From assembly GCA_009781965.1 (NCBI GenBank), contig WQUS01000116.1, forward strand, positions 1 through 6,278: a stretch of DNA of 6,278 bases. Direction: 5' to 3'. The stretch's first letter is position 1. Every line of letters starts with the position of its first letter. A model generated the notes under the pieces. The model was not told the origin of the DNA. It did no database searches and saw only the letters and a program-made list of their open reading frames with translations. Position numbers and translations under genes: made by a program. Source of the stretch: Bacillota bacterium. GTDB lineage: Bacteria; Bacillota; Desulfotomaculia; Desulfotomaculales; Desulfallaceae. Shown here piece by piece: positions 1 to 5,621 of this stretch.

Positions 1-289
1 AAAGCCGTTTTCAGCCGCACAACTACCGGTTGCGCGGGAGGCAAGGTCGGACTGGGGCTGTCAAATCAATTTGCCGATGGGATGGAGTATTTTTTATCTA
101 CCGGCAATGAAAGATTACCCGAAGGAGAGGGCTACAAGAAAACTCCCGCATTAGCAAAAGAATTTATGGAATCATTGCCTACAACCGATATAGCCGAACA
201 ATTATGGTATGTTTGAAGAGATGGAAGTCAACGTACAGAACAGTTTTCCTGACAAAGACAGCTGGAGCAAAATAGCTAAACGGATTTAA
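1..289 (+). pseudogene. DUF169-family protein, 3' remnant with internal deletion and frame change
   Basis: The gene runs in from the left edge. Reading from base 1 gives KAVFSRTTTGCAGGKVGLGL, then EYFLSTG, EGEGYKKTPALAKEF and SLPTTDI, up to a TGA at 214-216. This matches the middle of DUF169 (COG2043) proteins, with their Cys-Gly-Gly block followed by an EYFLS(T/C)G block. The +2 frame then carries MFEEMEVNVQNSFPDKDSW and ends KIAKRI at the TAA at 287-289, which looks like the usual extreme C-terminus of the same family (a MxxEMxxN...SF...TW.K...RI pattern). In intact members a long segment, with a YVVFKPL-like strand and an NPDQL-like block, lies between these parts; here it is absent. I therefore read it as a decayed gene with an internal deletion near 195-212 that also shifted the frame. 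The molecular function of DUF169 is not known to me. The family assignment and the deletion rest on remembered family patterns. Confidence 0.68.
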
Positions 290-317
290 TAGCAACGTTA
301 CTATCATTGTCCGATCT

Positions 318-357
318 TAGCGGTGCAACCCAACACCTAGCGGTGCAATATTGCAAC
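318..357. promoter_or_regulatory. Possible activator-binding region: direct repeats plus palindrome
   Basis: TAGCGGTGCAA occurs at 318-328 and again at 338-348, exactly 20 bp apart, so both copies face the same side of the helix. The second copy runs into the perfect 12-bp palindrome TGCAATATTGCA (344-355). The palindrome centre is about 290 bp upstream of the predicted sigma-54 start site, within reach for an enhancer that loops. The repeat and palindrome are seen directly; the binding protein is inferred, with the sigma-54 activator encoded at 5613-6278 as the obvious candidate. Confidence 0.45.
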
Positions 358-469
358 AGGCAATCTCTGTAAGCAACCAATACCTGCAGGAATACCAAAG
401 CCAACATGATTTGATTTCTACGGATTATGCAAAATAACCAGGTTAATAGCAGCCGGACTTGAGAACTGC

Positions 470-481
470 TGCAATAATGCA
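470..481. promoter_or_regulatory. Second palindrome, near copy of the 344-355 site
   Basis: TGCAATAATGCA differs from the upstream TGCAATATTGCA at one position and keeps five of six symmetric base pairs. Its centre is about 165 bp upstream of the predicted sigma-54 start, a typical enhancer distance. Two related sites in one control region support a shared binding protein, but this is inference. Confidence 0.4.
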
Positions 482-491
482 CCGGATTGAA

Positions 492-520
492 TTGACAGGC
501 TCTGTATTAAGATATAGAAT
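492..520 (+). promoter_or_regulatory. Sigma-A-type promoter
   Basis: A perfect -35 box TTGACA (492-497) is followed after exactly 17 bp by TAGAAT (515-520), five of six matches to TATAAT. Transcription would start near 527 and run into the operon with a leader of about 235 nt. The -10 box overlaps the inverted repeat at 517-530, so a repressor could sit there. It may supply basal expression alongside the sigma-54 promoter. Confidence 0.5.
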
Positions 521-614
521 ATTTATATTCCCCAGCGTTGCTTAAAGACTATAAAAGCCCCGATTTACTCTAAATTCACTGTTAGCAGTATCCACCGCCG
601 GGTGCTTTTTATTG

Positions 615-630
615 TGGCATGAGAATTGTA
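615..630 (+). promoter_or_regulatory. Sigma-54 (-24/-12) promoter
   Basis: TGGCATG-AGAA-TTGTA matches the consensus TGGCACG-N4-TTGCW at all fixed positions except C to T in each box, with correct GG-to-GC spacing. The start site would be near 641. The match gains weight from the sigma-54 activator gene at the other end of the operon. A caveat is that a perfect TATAAT lies at 629-634, overlapping the -12 box. It has no good -35 box (TTTTTA at 606-611) and would give nearly the same start site, so a sigma-A reading cannot be excluded. Confidence 0.55.
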
Positions 631-747
631 TAATCATTTTGGGTATAAGTATTTTACAGTTATCGCCCAATAACCTATTTAAGTTACCATCATTCATTTG
701 ATTTACTTTGATTTATTTACAAACTATCTAAACTTTATCTAACAATC

Positions 748-754
748 AAGGAGG
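748..754 (+). promoter_or_regulatory. Ribosome binding site that sets the start of the VOC gene
   Basis: AAGGAGG lies 1 nt before the ATG at 756 but 7 nt before the ATG at 762. Only the second spacing is workable, so the start is placed at 762. Confidence 0.85.
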
Positions 755-761
755 TATGAGC

Positions 762-1157
762 ATGAAACTGGAAAGAATCGACCACATTTGTATCGCGGTT
801 AAGGATGTGAAGAAGGCTGAAGAAGTCTATTCCAAGGCTTTTGATATTAAAGGAATGGACTATTATGTTGATGAAAATGAAAAGATCAACGTGGTTAGAT
901 TCATGATCGGTGAGGTTGGCTTTGAACTTATGGAATCTACCAGTCCCGACGGGGAAGTCGCTAAATTCATCGAAAAAAATGGCGAAGGCGTTTTCTTAAT
1001 TTCATTTAAAGTGCCGGACACAGTGGAAAGCCTGGAAGAATTGAAAACAAAAGGCTTGCCCCTGATTGATCAAAAACCGCGTAAATGGCGCGACAGCAAT
1101 TTTGCTTTCTTACATCCCAAAGGCTTGAATGGAGTATTGGTGGAAATAATCGACTAA
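762..1157 (+). CDS. VOC-superfamily protein, methylmalonyl-CoA-epimerase-like, lacking a metal-ligand histidine
   Basis: This 131-residue protein has the whole plan of methylmalonyl-CoA epimerase: IDHICIAVKD at the N-terminus, FELMESTSPDGEVAKFIEKNGEG in the middle (residues 54-76), and FLHPKGLNGVLVEI at the end (117-130), forming two beta-alpha-beta-beta-beta units of the glyoxalase/VOC fold. Family members bind one divalent metal through His, Glu (or Gln), His and Glu. Here H8, E55 and E128 are present, but the usual GEG(I/L)HHI motif reads GEGVFLI (residues 74-80), so the third ligand is missing. Ordinary epimerase activity is therefore doubtful. No signal peptide or membrane segment is visible, so it should be cytoplasmic. 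As first gene of an operon with a CoA ligase and a BamB-like enzyme, it may bind or isomerise a CoA thioester of that pathway; this is inference. The start at 762 is chosen for RBS spacing. Confidence 0.85.
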   Translation: MKLERIDHICIAVKDVKKAEEVYSKAFDIKGMDYYVDENEKINVVRFMIGEVGFELMESTSPDGEVAKFIEKNGEGVFLISFKVPDTVESLEELKTKGLPLIDQKPRKWRDSNFAFLHPKGLNGVLVEIID

Positions 1158-1165
1158 ATTAAAGA

Positions 1166-1197
1166 GAGTACAATAGAGTACAATAAAGAGTACAATA
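1166..1197 (+). repeat. Three tandem copies of GAGTACAATA
   Basis: Copies lie at 1166-1175, 1176-1185 and 1188-1197; the first two abut and the third follows a 2-nt AA insert. They begin eight nucleotides after the VOC stop codon. Each contains GAGTAC, the exact complement of GTACTC at 1232-1237. Confidence 0.9.
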
Positions 1198-1237
1198 AGA
1201 TTCCATCTGCGCGGCTAAAGCCGGTGGGCAGGTACTC
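1188..1237 (+). other. Predicted RNA structure in the gap between the VOC and bamB-like genes
   Basis: The RNA can fold as GAGTAC (1188-1193) with GTACTC (1232-1237), CTGC (1207-1210) with GCAG (1228-1231), and CGGC (1212-1215) with GCCG (1220-1223) around a TAAA loop. GCAG and GTACTC are contiguous, so the helices can stack. There is no U-run after it, so it is not an intrinsic terminator. It could affect mRNA processing, stability or translation of the next gene. A tungsten- or molybdenum-cofactor riboswitch was considered because of the downstream enzyme, but I cannot match the known motif. Confidence 0.4.
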
Positions 1238-1273
1238 GGTTAGGGCTAAAAAGATACTAAGCGAGGTTTTAAA

Positions 1274-3307
1274 ATGAGGTATGGAGAAACAGGTTATAAT
1301 TTAGAAATTGATTTATCCCGGGGGAATATTGAACGGGTGGAAACAGACCCGGGCTTGACTGAACAGCATCTTGGCGGTAACGGTACGGCCGCTAAAATAA
1401 TCTGGGATCGGGTGTCGCCTGAAACAGACGCCTTTTCTCCAGATAATCTACTCATCTTCAGCGCCGGACTGTTGGTTGGCACGCCTGTTCCCGGTTGTAA
1501 CCGGACTATGGTGGATACTATTTCCCCCCAGACCAACTTCTTTTCACATTCCATCTTTGGCGGTTATTTTGGCCCGGAACTAAAACATGCCGGCTACGAT
1601 AAAATCATCATTCGCGGCAAGGCTCCCGAGCTGGTTTATTTGTGGATTCACAATGACAAAGTCGAAATCCGGGACGCCTCCCACCTGAAAGGAAAAGGCG
1701 CTCAGGAAACCGCGGTAATGATTAAAGAAGAGTTAAAGGATCAAAAGATTCAGGTGGCCGCCATCGGCCTGGCCGGAGAAAACAGGCTGTTCATGTCCAC
1801 CATCGAACACTGCAACGCCTCCGCAGCCCGCGGGGTAGGCGTAGTCATGGGCGATAAGAGACTTAAGGCCATCGCCGTCCGGGGCACGAAAGACTTTCAG
1901 GTGGCCAATCCGGAAGAACTCTTCAAGTTATGCTTGAAACACAGTCAGGATATGCAAGCCAGCCCCTTCGTCGGGGACCTGATGGCCATTGAGTGGAACG
2001 ACGCTTTCCATCACGACAACTTCTCCTGGGGTAATGTGCGGGTGCGCAGAAAGGGTTATTGGAACCAGGAACTGGAGGACCGCTGGAAAGACTATACTCT
2101 CAAAATTCGTGACCGGCTGCAGGGTTGTTACAATTGCCCAAAAAACTGCCATCTGGTGGTTAAACCACCCGGCCGGCAGCGTTATATGTTGAAATGCTAC
2201 GGAAAAGGCACTTGGCATATGGCGGCCTTTAAAGAAGTGGACTTTACTTTTGACATCCTGGCCCTGAGTCAGGAATACGGCGTGGATAGTTACGCGGCGC
2301 CACAAGCAATAGCTTACGCCATTGAGCTTTACGAAGCCGGTATTTTAACCGATCAGGATTTGCCTGATTTTCCGGCGGACAGCGGGGACAGATTTTATTA
2401 TCTGCTGGAAAAACTGGTCCGGCGGGAGGGAGTCGGCGACATTCTGGCTTACGGTCTTTACCGGGCGGCCCGCATGATTGGTAACGGCGCGGAGAAGTAT
2501 GAGCACAACACCATTAAAAAATTTGAGCAAGTACCGGTCAAACTGGGCAAAGTTAACTATCCCTACTACCTGATGTATTGCACCAGTGATAAAATGGCCA
2601 TTAATCAGACCGAAGGTTCCTATCCTCAGGATCCCATTGCCGATCTGGAGGAACGGCAAAAGTTCGCCGATGAATGGCTCTCGGCGCCCAAAAGGTTTCA
2701 AAGATACTTTATGGAATGGGAGCCGCGCAGCAATCCTTCCGTGGAAGCGTCAGTCAATATTTGCGACTGGAACGAAACCATGCATTACGTTGACGACGCC
2801 ACCGGTCTGTGCGCCTTCTGTTCATCCTTTAGAGGGCAGTTCGGCGGCAGTACCGCATACCATGTTTATAATATCCCTACTTTTATTAATTTGGCCACCG
2901 GCTTGAATCTTGACGCCGACGACCTGTGGCAAGTCGCCAGGAGAAACCGGAACCTGGTCCGGGCGATCAATGTCAGCCGCGGTTTAAGAAGAATTGACGA
3001 AAAGCCGCCCGAGGATCACTGGAAGGTCAGAGAGCCGGAAAAGGAACAGGAGCTGCTGGACGAATATTATAAATTTAAAGGCTGGACCAACGACGGCATT
3101 CCGACCAAAGCGACCTTGGATAAACTAGGGTTGGACTACGTGGCGAAAGAATTGATCAAGCGGGGCATCCTGACCGGCGACGAAGATAATTCCTATACGG
3201 AAACGCCCTGTTACGAAGGCAAAAGTAAAGAGGAAATCGAACAGTTTTCCTCAATGCGCAAGTCCGCGCAGTTTACTTTGACTGATTACCTGCACAAGAA
3301 TAAATAA
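1274..3307 (+). CDS. bamB: BamB-like tungsten oxidoreductase (AOR superfamily; class II benzoyl-CoA reductase catalytic subunit type)
   Basis: At 677 residues this has the length and order of the aldehyde:ferredoxin oxidoreductase superfamily. The N-terminal cofactor domain includes MRYGETGYNLEIDLSRGNIE, LGGNGTAAK (33-41) and VMGDKRLKAI (191-200). The [4Fe-4S] ligands are C285-x2-C288-x3-C292 plus C513 in DDATGLCAFC. The N-terminus, YMLKCYGKGTW (304-314) and the tail HWKVREPEKEQELLDEYY (582-599) resemble BamB, the subunit that reduces the aromatic ring of benzoyl-CoA at a tungsten-bis-pterin site in strict anaerobes; C308 is the likely tungsten ligand. The following gene encodes its BamC-type partner. 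The region before HHDNFSWGN (246-254) departs from remembered BamB, and the pterin loop ARGVGVVMG appears one residue short, so the substrate may not be benzoyl-CoA. GAGG at 1263-1266 sits 7 nt before the ATG. Family is sure; exact reaction is not. Confidence 0.85.
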   Translation: MRYGETGYNLEIDLSRGNIERVETDPGLTEQHLGGNGTAAKIIWDRVSPETDAFSPDNLLIFSAGLLVGTPVPGCNRTMVDTISPQTNFFSHSIFGGYFGPELKHAGYDKIIIRGKAPELVYLWIHNDKVEIRDASHLKGKGAQETAVMIKEELKDQKIQVAAIGLAGENRLFMSTIEHCNASAARGVGVVMGDKRLKAIAVRGTKDFQVANPEELFKLCLKHSQDMQASPFVGDLMAIEWNDAFHHDNFSWGNVRVRRKGYWNQELEDRWKDYTLKIRDRLQGCYNCPKNCHLVVKPPGRQRYMLKCYGKGTWHMAAFKEVDFTFDILALSQEYGVDSYAAPQAIAYAIELYEAGILTDQDLPDFPADSGDRFYYLLEKLVRREGVGDILAYGLYRAARMIGNGAEKYEHNTIKKFEQVPVKLGKVNYPYYLMYCTSDKMAINQTEGSYPQDPIADLEERQKFADEWLSAPKRFQRYFMEWEPRSNPSVEASVNICDWNETMHYVDDATGLCAFCSSFRGQFGGSTAYHVYNIPTFINLATGLNLDADDLWQVARRNRNLVRAINVSRGLRRIDEKPPEDHWKVREPEKEQELLDEYYKFKGWTNDGIPTKATLDKLGLDYVAKELIKRGILTGDEDNSYTETPCYEGKSKEEIEQFSSMRKSAQFTLTDYLHKNK

Positions 3308-3319
3308 GAGCAATGGTCC

Positions 3320-3325
3320 GAGGTG
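3320..3325 (+). promoter_or_regulatory. Ribosome binding site that sets the start of the bamC-like gene
   Basis: GAGGTG ends 8 nt before the ATG at 3334. An in-frame ATG at 3313 precedes this site and has only a weak purine run before it, so 3334 is preferred. Confidence 0.7.
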
Positions 3326-3333
3326 AAAACAAA

Positions 3334-3870
3334 ATGGATGGGCAAGTAAAACAAAAAATAAAAACCATTAAGGTTGACCTGGACAAGTGCAATGGCTGCC
3401 GCGCTTGCGAGATCGCCTGCGCGGCCTACCACGCCACACCGAAATACAGCAATTTCAATCCGGCCAGGTCCAGGGTCCGGATGGTTATTGACGAGCGAAA
3501 CGATGAATGGGTAGCCATTCGCGCCACCGATTACACTAAAGCAGGCTGTGACGGCAGACGCACCTATACCATTAACGGCAAAGAGTACAGCGAATGCAGC
3601 TTCTGCGGTTCCGTTTGTCCCACCAGGGACCTGTTTAAGGAACCTGATTCCGGCCTCCCGCTGAAGTGTGACATGTGTGAAGGTGAGGAAGTGCCCATGT
3701 GCGTACAAATATGCAGCCGTGACGCCCTGACTTACGAAGAAAAGGAAGTACATGAAGAGCCGGCCGAAACAGTAAAGCTGAATGAAATGGAAATTGGGTT
3801 AAAATCATTGATCGATCAGTATGGGGTTCAGAAACTAACAGATACCTTCGCCAGAATGTTACAGAAATAA
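3334..3870 (+). CDS. bamC: BamC-like iron-sulfur electron-transfer subunit
   Basis: This 178-residue cytoplasmic protein belongs to the HycB/DMSOR-beta type of polyferredoxins. Its cysteines are C19-x2-C22-x2-C25-x3-C29, C72, C88-x2-C91-x3-C95-P, C112-x2-C115 and C123-x3-C127. That makes twelve, enough for three [4Fe-4S] clusters, the number described for BamC. NPARSRVRMVID (42-53), FKEPDSGLPLKCDMCE (101-116) and the C-terminal MEIGL segment agree with remembered BamC sequences. In Geobacter, BamC forms a complex with BamB and passes low-potential electrons to its active site; the same role is inferred here from the gene order and a 26-nt gap after the bamB-like gene. The start at 3334 is chosen over 3313 on RBS position. 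No Tat or Sec signal is seen, unlike in many periplasmic relatives, which fits a cytoplasmic partner of BamB. Confidence 0.87.
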   Translation: MDGQVKQKIKTIKVDLDKCNGCRACEIACAAYHATPKYSNFNPARSRVRMVIDERNDEWVAIRATDYTKAGCDGRRTYTINGKEYSECSFCGSVCPTRDLFKEPDSGLPLKCDMCEGEEVPMCVQICSRDALTYEEKEVHEEPAETVKLNEMEIGLKSLIDQYGVQKLTDTFARMLQK

Positions 3871-3911
3871 ATCGCAGCCATAATTGTACCAGCATTGCAA
3901 GCACCATTCAG

Positions 3912-3917
3912 AGGAGG
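3912..3917 (+). promoter_or_regulatory. Ribosome binding site that sets a GTG start for the ligase gene
   Basis: AGGAGG ends 7 nt before a GTG at 3925. The longer frame would open at a TTG (3895) lying upstream of this strong site, and an ATG at 3940 is too far from it. Confidence 0.85.
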
Positions 3918-3924
3918 TAAACCG

Positions 3925-5541
3925 GTGAATTTTGAATTAATGGATTTCCCGGAAGTGTTTAACAGCGCCGAACGCCTGGTTGACTGGAACGTTAAAGAAG
4001 GCCGTAAAGACAAGACCGCCCTCTATTATTTTGAGGAGCAGATCACTTATGGCCAGGTGCTGGACAAAGTCAACCGCTCCGGAAATGCCTTCGCGTCTTT
4101 AGGTTTGGGTTTGGAGGACCGGGTGGCAATCCTTACTTTAGACTGTCCCCAATTTATCTATGCCCTTTTCGGCTTGCAGAAGCTCGGCGCAGTGCCGATT
4201 GGCTTAAACACCATGTTGAGCCGGGAAGACTATCTTTACATGCTCAACGACAGCCGGGCCAAAGCGATCGTGGTCAGCCATGAGCTTTATCCGGTGATTG
4301 CTGAACTCAAAGATAAGCTACCATTCCTGAAGCATGTTATCGTCGTCGCCGATAAACAGGACGGCACCCAAGGGGAGCAGATCGAAGGTACTATTGACTA
4401 TAACAGCTGGGTAACCGGCTTCCCCAATACTTTGACCTGCTTCCCGACCAAGCCGGACGATCAGGCTTTCTGGCTTTATTCCTCCGGCACCACCGGCGAT
4501 CCCAAGGGGATTATGCACTCGCACCATACCATGGCCTACGATGGTGAGGCGATTGGTAAGAGACACTTGCAAATGACCGAGAACGATATTGTTTTCTCGG
4601 TAGCCAGGCTGTTCTTCGGTTATGGCTTCGGAAATTCCATCTGCTTCCCATTCTATGTGGGCGCCGCTACGGTTTTGCATCCGGGCCGCCCTCTGCCCGA
4701 GCACCTGTTGAGCGTGGTGGACAAATACAAGCCGACTATGTTCTTCGGCGTGCCCACCTCCTATAATCAGCTGCTGCAGATTCCCGACTTTGCCTCTAAG
4801 TACGACCTTAAGTCACTGCGCATCTGCTGTTCCGGCGGCGAGCCCCTGCCCGGCGCGGTCTGGAAAAAGTGGATGGACATCACCGGCGTAGAGATTCTGG
4901 ACTGCATCGGTTCTACCGAAGTACTGCACTACCACATCGGCAACCAAATTGGCAAATCCAAGCCTGATTGCACCGGCAAGCCGATCTTCGGTTATGAGTG
5001 CAAACTGGTGGATGAAAATGGTATGGAAGTGCCCCAAGGCGAGCAAGGCACCCTGATGATCAAGTGCGGCAGTAAGGCCATTGGCTATTGGAACAAAATG
5101 GAGAAAACCAACAACACCTTCCGGGGCTGGTGGGTGTACAGCGGTGATACCTATAGGATTAACGAAGAGGGCGACTGGGTCTACTGCGGCCGCGGCGACG
5201 ACATGATCAAGGCCGGCGGAATCTGGGTTTCCCCCGCCGAAGTGGAAGCCTGCCTGATGACCCACCCGGCGGTATTGGAGTGCGGCGTGGTAGGCGTGCC
5301 CGACCAGGACAACCTGTTTAAACCCAAGGCTTTCGTCGTCTTTAAGGATGGCATTAACGTTTCCGATGATCTGAAAGAAGAAATCAAGAAGTACGTGAAA
5401 ACTACTATTGCTCCCTATAAGTTTCCCCGTTGGATCAAGGAAATTAAAGAACTGCCCAAGACTCCTACCGGTAAGATTAAACGCTATGTGTTGAGAGAAA
5501 TGGACAAGGGCGAAATCAACATTGATAAAAAAGACCGCTGA
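3925..5541 (+). CDS. Aryl-CoA ligase, benzoate-CoA ligase-like (ANL superfamily)
   Basis: The protein has 538 residues and all core motifs of acyl/aryl-CoA synthetases. YSSGTTGDPKG (185-195) is the ATP phosphate-binding loop, IGSTE (328-332) the adenylate motif, YSGDTYR (405-411) holds the ribose-binding Asp, GRGDDMIKAGG (422-432) the domain hinge, and PTGKIKR (514-520) the catalytic lysine K517, which can be an acetylation target in this family. FFGYGFGN (230-237), the GVPTSYN block (275-281) and GGEPLP (304-309) follow the pattern of benzoate-CoA ligases (BadA/BclA/BamY type) rather than fatty acid ligases. The enzyme would convert an aromatic or alicyclic carboxylate, ATP and CoA to the CoA thioester, AMP and pyrophosphate in the cytoplasm. 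It follows the bamBC-like genes by 54 nt and probably makes their substrate. Which acid it prefers cannot be read from the sequence. Start is GTG. Confidence 0.88.
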   Translation: MNFELMDFPEVFNSAERLVDWNVKEGRKDKTALYYFEEQITYGQVLDKVNRSGNAFASLGLGLEDRVAILTLDCPQFIYALFGLQKLGAVPIGLNTMLSREDYLYMLNDSRAKAIVVSHELYPVIAELKDKLPFLKHVIVVADKQDGTQGEQIEGTIDYNSWVTGFPNTLTCFPTKPDDQAFWLYSSGTTGDPKGIMHSHHTMAYDGEAIGKRHLQMTENDIVFSVARLFFGYGFGNSICFPFYVGAATVLHPGRPLPEHLLSVVDKYKPTMFFGVPTSYNQLLQIPDFASKYDLKSLRICCSGGEPLPGAVWKKWMDITGVEILDCIGSTEVLHYHIGNQIGKSKPDCTGKPIFGYECKLVDENGMEVPQGEQGTLMIKCGSKAIGYWNKMEKTNNTFRGWWVYSGDTYRINEEGDWVYCGRGDDMIKAGGIWVSPAEVEACLMTHPAVLECGVVGVPDQDNLFKPKAFVVFKDGINVSDDLKEEIKKYVKTTIAPYKFPRWIKEIKELPKTPTGKIKRYVLREMDKGEINIDKKDR

Positions 5542-5561
5542 CAAAATTACCGGATGCAAAT

Positions 5562-5621
5562 AAGAAGTGATAGGAAGATAAAACGGCCGCAAGCGGCCGT
5601 TTTATCTTCCTATCACTTCTT
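5562..5621. terminator. Bidirectional intrinsic terminator, perfect 29-bp inverted repeat
   Basis: Arms 5562-5590 and 5593-5621 are exact reverse complements around AA. The GC-rich core ACGGCCGC/GCGGCCGT is followed by TTTTAT on both strands, so it can end the ligase operon on the plus strand and the regulator gene on the minus strand. The right arm overlaps the last three codons of the regulator frame (AAG AAG TGA at 5613-5621 on the minus strand). The stem is much longer than a terminator needs. Confidence 0.9.

Larger units (their letters stand above)
290..761 (+). other. Gene-free control region upstream of the operon
   Basis: No convincing gene lies here on either strand; a 68-codon frame on the minus strand (276-482) has no recognisable features. 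The stretch is AT-rich and holds, in order: two TAGCGGTGCAA direct repeats, the palindrome TGCAATATTGCA, a near copy of it (TGCAATAATGCA), a sigma-A-type promoter, a 14-bp inverted repeat GAATATttATATTC (517-530), a sigma-54-type promoter, and a leader of about 115-120 nt with short T-rich repeats. Its length and content suit a promoter activated from a distance. Confidence 0.75.

Noticed and set aside
276..482. 68-codon open frame on the minus strand in the control region
   Set aside because: No recognisable motif and no clear ribosome binding site; it lies across the repeats and palindromes and looks like chance.
584..610. Hairpin CACC-GCCG-GGTG followed by five T, as an attenuator between the two promoters
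   Set aside because: The stem is only 4 bp with weak flanking pairing and a short T-run; too little to call a terminator without folding and transcript data.
1166..1197. CRISPR-like array
   Set aside because: The 10-bp units are tandem with no spacers and no cas genes nearby.
1158..1273. Tungsten/molybdenum cofactor riboswitch before the tungsten enzyme gene
   Set aside because: I could not match the conserved core of that RNA; the visible structure is explained by the repeat and hairpin alone.
1928..2305. Open frames antisense to, or in another frame of, the bamB-like gene (also 1294-1554, 1989-2192, 2345-2701, 2586-2906)
   Set aside because: They overlap conserved AOR-superfamily sequence and show no family features of their own.
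4813..5592. 259-codon open frame on the minus strand opposite the ligase
   Set aside because: It is fully antisense to well-conserved ligase motifs, and its composition is that of a shadow of the coding strand; its start would lie inside the terminator palindrome.
5562..5621. Insertion-sequence terminal inverted repeats
   Set aside because: The arms are separated by only 2 bases, with no transposase and no target-site duplication; the GC core plus T-run marks a terminator.
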